A DNA stretch of 64,000 nt from Sphagnum compactum (taxonomy: Eukaryota > Bryophyta > Sphagnopsida > Sphagnales), in contig OZ234494.1 of assembly GCA_965153455.1 (NCBI GenBank), positions 5,766,001 to 5,830,000 of the forward strand. Direction: 5' to 3'. The first letter of the stretch is position 1. Every line of letters starts with the position of its first letter. The notes beneath the pieces are model-generated. The model searched no databases. It had not been told where the DNA came from and saw nothing but the letters and a program-made list of their open reading frames with translations. Below, one piece after another: positions 49,750-61,100 of the stretch. The position numbers were made by a program, and so were the translations under genes.

Positions 49750-50415
49750 GGATGATGACTGCAAGAATGGTTTAGGGTTTAGGGTTTATGGATTGCAGAC
49801 TGCAGCTGCAAGGAGCTGAACAAATCCTCATTCACTGGCAATAACAACACCATGCATAAGATTTAAATTGCTCATCTTTTCAACCGCCCATCACGACTTG
49901 TGAGTGTTTGAATCCTCTTTGAATGCATTCTGCAAGCTGAAGAAGAATGCAGCACATTAGATCTCAATTCCACCAATGCAGCAGCAAAAATTTGTGGCAA
50001 ATTTGATTGAAAGCCATGTTGATGACTGGGAGATTGGTTTATATGGCGGATTGCAGACATGATGACTGCAGCTGCAAAGAGCTTCAAATCCTCTCAGGAC
50101 TGGCAATAACAACCACCCATGCAATGATTCTTCGTTCATCTTTGCAGCCATGACTTGTGAGTGTTACTGAGTCAATTCTTTTTTTGAATGCATTACCCAA
50201 GCTGAAGAATGCACAACGGATCTCAGTTCCACCAATGCACAAATTGCTTGCTTGTGGCAATTTGATAGCCATGGAAGATGGCTAATATGGAGTGCAGACA
50301 TGATGACAGCAGCTGCAGGAGCTCCAAACCCTCAGTAGAACTGGCAATAACAGCGCCCATGCAAAAATTTCATGTTCGTATTTCCAACCAACCATGACTA
50401 ACTTGTGAGTGTTAG
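49750..50415. repeat. Three-copy tandem repeat (about 250 bp) upstream of carrier gene
   Basis: Copies start near 49750, 50018 and 50270. They share TGCAGACatgatgactgCAGCTGCA, ACTGGCAATAACA, ACTTGTGAGTGTT and TTCCACCAATGCA. Copy 1 carries a TTTAGGGTTTAGGGTTT telobox at 49769-49788 that the others lack. The array begins about 250 bp upstream of the carrier start codon. Confidence 0.85.
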
Positions 50416-50675
50416 TATTAAATCTGGGTATGAAATGCTGAAACTCAGCATTTAATGCACAAGGTTCGAGAGTAATTATAGTAGTTGTGCCTGTCAGAGC
50501 ACTGAAAATATATGCACCAACTGTGGAGGCGCTCAGGAAAAAGGAAAGAGGGAGTCAAAACAGGACCAAAAACTCAATTTGACACGCATGTCCTAAACCC
50601 TAAACCCATACATAATAAACTGTTCCAAGTTTTCTATTATTGTGAAACTTTTTCAGTACTGGATGTGAGTAACTC
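50416..50675. other. Spacer
   Basis: No gene. A CCTAAACCCTAAACCC telomere-like stretch lies at about 50592-50607. Confidence 0.5.
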
Positions 50676-50978
50676 AGAGCATCTCCACCCCCACACACGG
50701 CAAACACCCCTTTTCATTAAATCTTGGAGCAGGATAGCGCAAATCCTGCTGCTCTCCGGTATTGATGGTCCATTTTGCAGTGGTCATTTTAACTCCTTTT
50801 AAAGCTCTTTTCTACTATGAATTTGGACAGTGATTATTATTACTTGTCCGTATAAATGGTCTTTGGGTGTTTGAAAAAGGGACTTTTATGACGTTTGTGG
50901 GTGGGGACAGTGATCATTAAACGATATTCTATTCTAAAATAAAAGAGTTGTTCACAGTTTTTAGGGTGGAGATGCTCT
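50676..50978. mobile_element. MITE-like element with GAGCATCTCCACC ends
   Basis: This 303-bp non-coding segment is bounded by perfect 15-bp inverted repeats (AGAGCATCTCCACCC), extendable to 18 bp with one mismatch (CTYAGAGCATC...). GAGCATCTCC-type ends are common among plant MITEs. A target-site duplication could not be fixed, and the superfamily is left open. Confidence 0.65.
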
Positions 50979-51320
50979 AAGGTGCCTTTATGCCAGAGAG
51001 AATCAGGCTTCAAATTTTTCTCATAACCTACTTTGGCTGGCAGGATCTAAAGATTGTTTCAATATTGAATATTTCTCCCTCAAGAGAGCAAATCAATGAA
51101 GAGGGGGATAGATAGATAGTTTCCTTATATGAGAGAGACTTGAATTTGAGGAGAGTAGTGAAATAAATAAAATGTCTGAAGGCATGCAAATTTTGGGGTG
51201 CAATAAGCATTAGTCATTTTGACTGTTGTGATGTTCCTAGGTTCTCGAAAGCACCTCTTGTTCTGGTTCTTAAATTTTGTATTCTCGAAGGCAAATTTTA
51301 TTCCCAAAAAAATCCAAATT

Positions 51321-51535
51321 GGCTTTGCCTAGCAAGGCAAGGATATTGGGTTTAGATTCATTGTAGAGTATAGTAGCTTAAGGGATTTTGGCCCCTAGGT
51401 AATAATAGGTCTATTTATTTGTATGTGAGGATTTTTTATGATATTTTCGCTCATTTTGAAACTTGAGGTGAGGTATAGAATTATAATATCTTGAAGGATT
51501 TTGGTTTCTTTTAGAGGATTTTGGAAGATTATATT
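51321..51535. repeat. Direct repeat, copy 1 (about 215 bp)
   Basis: It shares long identical stretches with 53915-54137, such as GCAAGGCAAGGATATTG, GAGTATAGTAGCTTAAGGGA and TATAATATCTTGAAGGATTT, in the same orientation. The two copies flank 2.4 kb containing a decayed hAT transposase. Confidence 0.85.
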
Positions 51536-52249
51536 TTTGCATGGTGAAATATTTGATTTTCCATAATTCCTCTTCTGTCTTAAGATTATTTTTTTTAGTG
51601 TAAATGGCAAGGCCACAATGTGATGTACCTCTTGTTTTTTTACAAAGGTTTCACAAGGCCAATGAGAACCAAACTAATCTACTTTTAAACTCTAAAATCT
51701 AGACTACATTACTAGTTCTAATGGATTAGTATTTTGATTTTTTTTAATGCCAACTAATTTCATGTTTTTTCATCTCATACAATCGGATCCCAACTTTGAA
51801 ATATGTCTTCTTGCCCCTCTAAAATCAGCCTTCAAATATTCTCAAGTGTGCCACCCCAAATAAGCCTCAAACTTGCCCTAATCACCATTCTACCCTAACT
51901 TTGCCAAAATCAAGAAACTCAAATGCAAAGTGGAATAACATAACAAGGAAGAAACCCAAAAATTAAATTGGGCAATTTTTTTGGTATACATCATATCCAA
52001 TTCCTAAGGCATGGGTTGTTCCAAATCACTCCAAGACCTATGACAATCAAAAACAACAAATTGAATATATCAACTTTGACAAACATGGACATCAAAATTG
52101 AAGAAATTTCTTTTGAAAAATGCAAATAACAAGAAACAAAATGTACTAATAACCTATTGTTGTCATCCTCCAAGTCCAAAAGCCGAAGTGATACAATTAC
52201 ATCCTCATATTTATCCATTTTTTAAATTTTTTCCATCTTCATGAATTTC
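51536..52249. other. AT-rich segment between direct repeats
   Basis: No intact gene. A minus-strand open frame at 51991-52218 follows the hAT-like frame (next entry) and may be its C-terminal end. Confidence 0.4.
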
Positions 52250-52980
52250 TCCATGGATGGCAAACCATCAACATACTCATATTTATTCATAGAGTGAAAA
52301 CCTCCAACACATGCATCATTAGGCCAATTTTTGTAGATGCTTATAACCATCTCAAAAAAATTCATGCCAAATCAAAAGCATTTTAGGGTTGTGCAAATAA
52401 ATCTTGTGTTATAGACGTTTTGCCTCAATATGAGAACCAACAATCGCCAACGCTTGCTGACCTACACATCCAACATAAGAAAAATGTTGTTCATGAGTTT
52501 TTGTCATCCCAATGGATCTTGGCATTCCTCCTTACTGGTTTTTCCTAATACTAAATTGGTCAATTGTTGTTTCACAACTCAAAAGGCCATGTCTTCATTA
52601 GTTTCCATGATATCATACAAACTTGTGTGTGCAATAGTTTGGGATGTAAAGCCAAAAAGTTTTTCATTTACCTTTGTTGGGTTCATAAATGTGTATGCAC
52701 AAACAAGGAGTAAGAACAATATTTGTTGGTCATACTCACCTATAATTCAAAGAGCCTGCTCTTTGTCAACATATTGAATGAGTAACCCCAAACCCTTATA
52801 ATGGGGTTCTAACATCATTACCAACATATTGTGAGTTTTGTGAGTTTGAAAGAAATCATAAATTGCCTCTCTTGGCCGATTTCTCTTTTGTTTAATCCAC
52901 TCATTCCACAAAAGTTTATAAGCATTTTCGATATGCTTTGAAAGTGTAAAAATCCCATTTGTCATATTGTATGATATGAT
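52250..52980 (-). pseudogene. Decayed hAT-type transposase fragment
   Basis: The minus-strand frame at 52965-52747 reads IFTLSKHIENAYKLLWNEWI, then AIYDFFQTHKTHNMLV and LEPHYKGLGLLIQYVDKE. The L-[DE]-P-x-[YF]-K-G-L pattern is typical of the region following the catalytic part of hAT transposases. The similarity continues past a stop (IIGEYDQQILFLLLVCAYTFMNPT) and fades through more stops to about 52250. No N-terminal BED finger or terminal inverted repeats were found, so this is a dead fragment. Confidence 0.6.
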
Positions 52981-53914
52981 GCCATTTTTACATCTTGTAA
53001 TTATGGCAAGGGGATAACTTCAATTGTTACATATTTGAGCTTTGTGGATCATCACTTTATATTCATGAATATAAGAATATCTTCCATGAATATTAGGTGG
53101 AACATTCTCAAAATGTTAAGATAGACATGGGTACCACATCATCTTACACCCTAAATATTTTGACAACACCCCCACCCTAGGACTTTACCCTATAAGTTTA
53201 ATCATTTTACACCTCTAAATATTTTGAGAACACCTCACCTTAGGGTTTTACCCTACAGTTTGAATTATGAATTGTTATGTAAAATGACCATCACCTTGGG
53301 GATGATAATATATATAACCGATGTGTTTTTTTTGCAATTGGCTTTTCATCCTTTCAACTTTTGTCAAACGCCAAACCCCTACCTTTTTCATTGATTATAT
53401 TATAGGAGCATGTTACAAAGAGAATGATGCGATGATCCATTGCTTTTGCCAACACCCAGCCCCCACAATTTTTTATTGATTTTCAAGGATAGTTGAATTT
53501 AAAGTAACAATAGGTAATATCATAGTAAGGTTGGTCCCGACTTATAATTAGTGATGAAAGCCTAATCACCAAAACGTTTAAATTTACGAATCGGTTTTAT
53601 AGCTTTTGGTATTTGGTTCAAACTCCCAAATGGAAAAAAATTATGCACAAATGGAGGTAACAACCATGGTTTTGGTTCCTTATTGAAAGAGAGGTTTTGC
53701 ACTTATATTGCATTTCAGCTCATACTACATACTAATACTATCAAGTTTTTTTAAAAAAAGACCCATTACATCATGCAAACACATAATGGTCCCCCATTAG
53801 ATAGGGATGATCACACACAATTTGTTATTACATAAAAGGAAAGCACAACACTAAACTCATTAGACCACACAAAACACATTAGTATCTCTATCTATCAAAG
53901 GAAGGTAGTTTGTT
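52981..53914. other. AT-rich spacer
   Basis: No gene recognised. Two related blocks around ATTTTGA.AACACC.CACC.TAGG.TTTACCCTA occur at about 53156-53195 and 53218-53255. Confidence 0.5.
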
Positions 53915-54137
53915 GGCCTTGCCTATCAAGGCAAGGATATTGTGTTTAGATTCATTATAGAGTATAGTAGCTTAAGGGATTTTAATAGGCCCCTAGGTAA
54001 TAATAATAGGTCTATTTTTGTATAAGGATTTTTGAAAGATGATATTTTGGCTTTTTGTTGAAACTTGAGATTAATTATAAAGTTATAATATCTTGAAGGA
54101 TTTTGTTTCTTTTAGAGGATTTTTGGAAGATTATAAT
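53915..54137. repeat. Direct repeat, copy 2 (about 220 bp)
   Basis: Partner of 51321-51535. It starts with a palindromic CCTTGCCTATCAAGGCAAGG, which in copy 1 reads CTTTGCCTAGCAAGGCAAGG. Confidence 0.85.
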
Positions 54138-54400
54138 GTTTAAACTTAAGGTGCAAGAGTTATTGAATAGTGAGCAAAATTTTTAATGTTTTTTTTCAAT
54201 AAAATCAAAAATAGTTTGGGGGTTTTGGAATGTTTAAAACTTAAGGTGCAAGAGTTATTGAATAGTGGGCAACGGTTTTATTTAAATTTCAATAAAATCA
54301 AAAATAGTTTGGGGGGTGTTGTACTAGTGGTTAAACTTAAGGTACAAGAGTTATTGAATAGTGGGCAAAGTTTTTATTTAAATTTCAATAAAATCAAAAA
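54138..54400. repeat. Three-copy tandem repeat, about 95 bp unit
   Basis: Units begin near 54138, 54231 and 54329 with TTAAACTTAAGGTGCAAGAG, and end in TTTCAATAAAATCAAAAA(TAGTTTGGGGG). Confidence 0.9.
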
Positions 54401-54725
54401 AAAATTCTTGTTCTTCCCAAAAATTGATGCAAAAACAAAAACCAAAAAAAAAACCCTCTTTTCTTTCCAAAAGTTGCCTTAAAAAATGACCAGAAAAATA
54501 AAATAAATCCCCAAATTCTCTTTCTTCCCCCAAAAATTTGGTGGAAATAAAACCCAAAAAAAACCGAACTCCCTTTCTTCCACAAAAATTGCTGGAACAA
54601 AATAATAATCATAATAATAATAATTTAAGAATTCAGTTTCTTCCCCCAAAAAATTGCTTGCCAAAAAAAAAGAAGAAAATCGATTAAATTCCCTTTCTTC
54701 CCCCAAAAAATTGCTGGAATTTTTC
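54400..54725. repeat. Degenerate 65-70 bp tandem repeat next to the ARA1 promoter
   Basis: About five units share AATTC(C/T)CTTTCTTCCCCCAAAAA followed by TTGCTGGAA. The reverse strand reads as repeated FWGKK-like peptides, which are a repeat artefact and not a gene. Confidence 0.8.
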
Positions 54726-55155
54726 TGAAGTTGTCTCTGACTTCACTCAAAAGCTCATCAAGCCGATGGCGGTGGCGTATGCGTTGCTTTTGTTTTCGGT
54801 ACTTGTCTGTTTGTCGTTGCATCTGGAGCTTGGTTGATGAGCTTCTGAGCGTCGCTGCTGCTGTTTGTTTTACTGGCTTGTTTTGCTCTGTTGTTTTGAT
54901 TTGTGTGTGTGTGTGTGCGCGCGCGCGTGCGTGCTTTTTTCTTGTTCTTTTTTGCTCTTTTGTTTGTTTGTTTGGTTTTTTTTTTTTTTTTTTTGGTTGT
55001 TGTTGTCTTTGATGAGCTTGTCAAATTTGAGAGTGCAGGTTCTGTGAGCTTTGTGGCGAGTTTTTTTGTATTGTTTTCTTTTGTGAAGTTGCTATTAGCT
55101 TGAGGGATTGGTTGATTGTTGACAACAATCGAGAGAAGGAAAAAAAACTAATAAG
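54726..55155 (+). promoter_or_regulatory. Promoter and leader of L-arabinokinase gene, with Z-DNA-prone tract
   Basis: It contains an alternating purine-pyrimidine run, (TG)8 followed by (CG)5 and TGCGTGC, at 54902-54933, and a T-rich stretch at 54975-54995. The ARA1 start at 55156 follows an A-rich stretch. No TATA box was assigned. An ATGGCGGTGGCG at 54765 has a good start context but its frame does not join the ARA1 frame. Confidence 0.45.
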
Positions 55156-58100
55156 ATGGGTGACGTATTGACGGAGCAAGAAAAACTCGGAGCAAGAAAT
55201 GAGCAAACTGTGAAGCCGTTGGTGTTTGCTTATTACGTTACAGGACACGGCCTGGGACACGCAACTCGAGTGATCGAGGTTCGGTTTCTTTGTCTTGTCT
55301 TGTTTTGTTTGTTTGTTTGTTTTCATTTTTGTTTTTGCTTCGTTGGCTTTAGTTGCATCCGAATTGCCATCAGATTGCAGCTCACAGCAGATATGGAATT
55401 TTTCTTCCAAATGCATCAAAGCTGTAACAAGATATTGATCAATCTTTCCAATACATGAGAGCTGGAAGAACTTGTTCTTATACCTGGATGATCTTTTATA
55501 CTTGTTCTAGTGAACCCAGGCAATCATCTGTTTCGCATGAGAGTTGGAAGAAGATCTGCTTGATATATTGTGGAGCTCTGTTTTGTGTATATGTGTGCGT
55601 GTGACATGAGTGTGTATGTGCGTGTTATGTCGGGTAGGTGGCACGACATCTGTGCGGAGCAGGACACGAGGTTCACATTGTGACTGTCGCCCCTGAATTC
55701 GTCTTCAGGCGTGATGTCCCTTCGCCAAAGCTTCACATCCGGAAGGTAAGAATGTCTTTCCCATGCATACAAACAAATCCTATCAACTTTTCTTTTTTCT
55801 CTCTCTCTCTCTCTCTCTCTGTGAGATTTCAGTCTCCAGCCAGGAATCATGCATAGGTGATGAAGGAAATGTGGAGTATCCATCCAGCAGGAGGTCTCCG
55901 CCTCTCTCTTTATGTGTCTCTCTGTCTCTATCTCTCTCGTATGTGTGAGAATGAAGATTCTAGGGTTCTGACCATTATGGAGGCTTTCCAATAATCATGT
56001 GGGATTGATCACACATGCTACAGATTTATCACTGTGTTTTTCTTTTAGCATACTTCACAGTTGAATCATATTTCATCTGAAGGTGTTGTTGGGGTGCTTT
56101 GGTTGCATGATGTGTAGGTGTTGCTGGACTGTGGAGCTGTGCAATCAGATGCTCTCACAGTGGATTGCCTGGGTTCACTAGAGCAGGTATAAAAGATCTC
56201 TTGATTAAAAAAAACCCTAACTTCTCTCCAAATACACAAACAATTTTTTGGTCTGGCCGATGCACACATCTCTATTACCTGCCACAAATGCCATGACCTT
56301 GCAGTATAGCTCTTGTTGTCAGTCAGAAGTGCATGCATGCATGACCAGCTCTACTACTATTCATCACATTTTTCTATTAGAAGCTTCTTCACCACCCCTC
56401 TCATTGCCGCAGAAAGTTGTGCACATGCTTTCTCATTGAGGTTTTGGGTTCTGGTGGTGAGAGAGTTTGATTCAGTTTATGACATGTGGGAATTGTTGTT
56501 TCAATCTCTTTTGGGTTTCAACAGTACTCTCGTACCGCAGTTGTCAACCGCACAGCTCTGTTGGCAGTTGAGGTGGAATGGCTCCAATCCATCAAGGCAA
56601 ATCTTGTGGTAATAGTTGCATGTTCTGATCTTCAATTAAGTGAAAGGAGTTGATCCGAAGACAGATTGAAGCCAAGTTATTGATGTTAGCTTTTTGTTCC
56701 ACAGTCAGTATGGAGGTTCTGACAAATGGGAAACAGTTGAGTGGGAATTTTTGCTATTCTGACCTGGTGGCTTGTATGTGAAGGTGTCAGATATTGTTCC
56801 TATAGCATGTAAAGCTGCAGCACAGGTGGGCATTCCATCTGTATGCGTCAGTAACTTCAGGTACCCTCCTGTCTGACCTCACCATGCAGCTCAGTCAGGT
56901 CTTCTTGCAAGGCTACATTTTGTATCTCCCTGTAAGAAGAGCTTTTAGTAGTCTTTGAAAACTCTAGACTTCCCAAGGGTACTCACTGCTCACATGATGG
57001 TCAGAGCATTGTTCTACTGAAAAACATCAACATTGAGCTGATGTAAACTGTCTTTCTTGAAAAAGTGGGTGTCATTGTCTCTGGCAGCTGGGATTTCATT
57101 TATTCGGAGTATGTCACAGTGGCTGGGAATGATCACCGCTCCATTGTTTGGCAGGTTAGCGTTTGGCTTCAAGAGTCATTGAGTGAAACACTAGTACTAT
57201 TGCTGCTTAGGTTGTTGAGAGAACTTCTTCTTCACAGTCAGCAGAGTGTTGAATGATGATGGGGATCTGTGTAGCATGTCACATGGCATCCACTATGCAG
57301 TCATGAATGAGTTAAAATTTATCTATTTCCTAATCATTTGTTCATTGTTTTTTAGGCTGTTATGATGAGCAAGTTTCTTCCACTAAAGATCAAAGTCTGA
57401 AACATGGTAAAAGATTGTGTATGGGACAGATTGCAGAGGACTACTCACATGCTCTTTTTGTTATTCGGCTTCCAGGCTACTGCCCAAGTATGACATCTTT
57501 CTGCAGTTGTGAAGTTTTATAATCTTGCTACTGTGGGGGACAATCCTTCACACATCCTCTCTGCAAAGTCCATTCGGCATGGAGCAAGTCACTAACTTGA
57601 CAGTGTTTTGGAAATGCTTCCAGTGCCAGCATTTCGGGATGTTATTGATGTGCCTATGATAGTACGTAAAGTGCACAGAAGCCGACAGCAGGTTAATTTT
57701 TTTCACAGTGTTATCCTACTTGAAGCCTGACAAGTCTTGTCAGGCATCCTTCCTGTTGACACAGAGGAGGAAGCAGATGACTTGTTTTTTTTACACTTGA
57801 TGGTCCAACACGTAGACTGTCTGTCAAGGATAGATTGGAGAGGATGGAAATTCTAGTCATTTTATGAAGTGATATCTTTACTGCATGCATGACTGGCACA
57901 GGTACGCAAGGACTTGGGAATAAGTGAGAGTGTGAAGGTTCTTCTCTTCAATTTTGGTGGCCAGGTTCTCCTTTTAACCCTGAACCTAGCGTCCAGAGAT
58001 TACTTTTTGCTACTTTCTCTAATTGCATAAGGTAGCAAGTTTACCAAATTTCCAACTGAGAAACCACTATGCTGTTTAACCCGCTATGCTGTTTGACCCG

Positions 58101-61100
58101 CTATGCTGTTTGTTTGGAAAGAATAACCCAAGCCTTAACATCCTTGGGTGCAGGATGCAAGATGGTCCCTAAAGGAGGAGTATATACCACAAGGCTGGCT
58201 GTGCTTGGTACTTTATTTCCTGTCCTATTGGTACATAGAATAAGCACTTGACTCCTAGCTGTAGCAAACATGTAGCAGATGCTATTTGTTGTGAGATGTA
58301 GCTGCATGTTGTGCTGGAGTTGCTGTTTCCTATTTTTTCTTAATACAGGTTTAGAGCTGCAGGGAAAACACATTTCTATTCTCTTTCTAGGATGTGATTT
58401 CTTGGTGAAACTTGAGACAACTTCATAGTCCATTACATTTTGGATCTTTTTTCCAGACTGATTCCATGCAGACCAATAATGCAACTGTACTGTGTGATGT
58501 TGTTCTGGAAGGTATGTGGTGCGCCTGCAGAACAACAGCTAGCTTCTAACTTTATCCGAATGGACCGTGATTCCTACATGCCTGACCTCATTGCTGCCAG
58601 TGATTGCATGCTAGGTATGTACCTTGACTATGCGCTAAATGAAGTACTTATTTACATACAGATGGGAAATGGTCTCTCAAACATAAATTTCTTGAGGGTC
58701 ATGTCCAGAGAACTTTGACTTCTCCTTGCTCAACTTTGTGAAGGTCTTGTTAAGTGCTATTGTCTTCCATTTATTGCCATTCTGATGTGGATTGTTGAAA
58801 GGTCCGAATGTGCAGATTTGTAATCATTAACCCTTGGCTGGTTGTGCACTTTGCAGGCAAGATAGGTTATGGAACTGTCAGTGAGACTTTGTCATGCAAT
58901 ACTCCACTTGTGTTTGTCCGACGTGACCACTTCAATGAAGAGCCATTCCTTAGAAAGATGCTGGAGGTATACCTACTATGACCACAGTAGCTGTCGGCAG
59001 TTGAATATAGCTCTTTTGATGTTTTCTTTAAATGCAGACACAACACTTATTTACACTGAATGGAGTTGTGTGATTTGACAGTTCAACCGAGGAGGTGTGG
59101 AAATGAACAGGCGTGATTTCTTGAGTGGGCGGTGGGTGCCATACCTTGAGCGTGCTCTAGTCATCAGGCCTAGCTTCAGTGGTCCTGTCAATGGGGGCGA
59201 GGTTGGCTACTCTTATCAACCTCTTTCTTTGTTTTGATAACAAAGGTCATGTTTATTGATCTCCTGTCCCTTTTGTCCCACAAATCTCAACTGGACTAAG
59301 CAGAGATTTCAATGTCTTGTGGCTGGAAATAGGTGGCAGCATGTCTACTGGAAGATGCTGCGCATGGAAAAGCCTACACCATTGAACCAGTAAGAAATAC
59401 TGTTAGAAATAGAGTGGTTACAACTGCTGCTCAATATCTATGGTTCTTAGTCCTGTCATGGCAATGGTTTCAAATATGTATAGTCAAGTATCCAGTGTTG
59501 CCTTCTTAGTGATGTTGTGGGTTAAGTGCAGGAAAGTGGATCAAGGCGGTTGAGGGATGCAATTGTGTTTGGGTTTCAAATGCAAAGACATCCTGGACGG
59601 GAGATTGATATTCCTGATTGGTACATGCCCACTGCGATATGTCCAGGCCTTGGCCCAGTGCCTCGGTCACATGACTCCAAGGGCATATTGCAGGATGCAG
59701 CTTCTAATGAGCTGTAAGTGTGCTCAGAGTCATATGGAGCACATTTGCCATCCTTCTTGTTCATGGTGTGGCACAGGTCAAGCATGACAATGATCTCTGA
59801 TTTTGCAGAGGATTGGAGTTTGAGATTCTTGAGGGAAGTTTACATGGTCTCTCAGACACTGCATGCTTCCTCCATAGTCTGGCTAGACTCGATAACGAAG
59901 GAGATGTGCAGGCAAGTGATCGTGCAAGCAAACCACAAGAAAGAGAATGGTTGGCTGCTGCTGGCATTTTCCGCTGGGAGGTCTGTCTCTGTTTTTTGTG
60001 CTCTTTCTTCTGGAATTTGCTCACATCAGCCCCTTTGGCTTTTAGTTATGTCTTTCTGTCAGTGATCTGTGGACTAGCTAGGCCTTAAATACCAAATCCC
60101 ATCTAAATGCAAAGTCAAGCACCCTGGGCTGAAAAGAATCTTGGGACGGATGACCTCCAACAATAATTTTATGCATGTTTAAAGAGGAGGCACTACTGCC
60201 AGCATAGGAAGAGTCACTCTGTCATACCAACTCTGTCTAGCATTGATTGTCTTTATCAATCAGAGTTTTGTCTATGGACCTGTAGAATGGAAAGACAGAG
60301 ACCCAAAATAACAGAAACTTGTATTTCAAACTGTAGAATGACCAAACAGCCCACAATGTCTTAGAGACAGAATCATGAGGCTCAAGGGAGGCAAAATAGA
60401 CTGTTGTTTGAAGCCATGAGAAGCTACAACCAACACTACATGTTTCAAGAATGGAGTATTCAAGGCTAGTAGAAGGAACTGATAAACCCTTAGGTTTGCA
60501 GGATGATATATATGTCTCGAGGGCTCCTGGCCGGTTGGATGTCATGGGTGGAATTGCCGATTACTCTGGCAGCTTGGTGTTACAGGTCACTTCCGCTCTC
60601 CTCTTCTCTGGAGCAGTTCTCCTCCTTGAATGTGAAAATTTCATTGGTTTAGGATTGGGGGTTGTGTGACCCTGAACTTGAGAACCAATATGACAAGTTT
60701 TTGTCATCATCATGCCAATTATGCTTCAGAAATGCCCCTTACCCATGAGCAGCCGTACACATGGGCTCGGTTCCTGTTGAAACTAGGGAAGACAGCATTT
60801 TATGGGTCCTTGCATCATGAGATGTAGCTGATTACTTATGAGTCTCAGGGCCTCTGGAATGCAGCTGCCAATCAGAGAAGCATGCCATGTGGCGGTGCAG
60901 CGGAGCCCTCCAGGCAAGCAACGATTATGGAAGCATACCATGGCACGGCAACTGGCCACAGGCCAAGGTTTAACTCCTGTTGTCTGCATTGTATGCTCTC
61001 ATCTGTTTACCCAAAACTCAATGGAAGTTACTGAACAATGAAAATAGTGAAATGGCCTGGTCTCCTGCTTCCAATTCTCAACGTTGGAATTAATTTCTGT

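Noticed and set aside
54394-54822. Minus-strand frames rich in FWGKK-like peptides
   Set aside because: They follow the period of a non-coding tandem repeat and shift frame between units.
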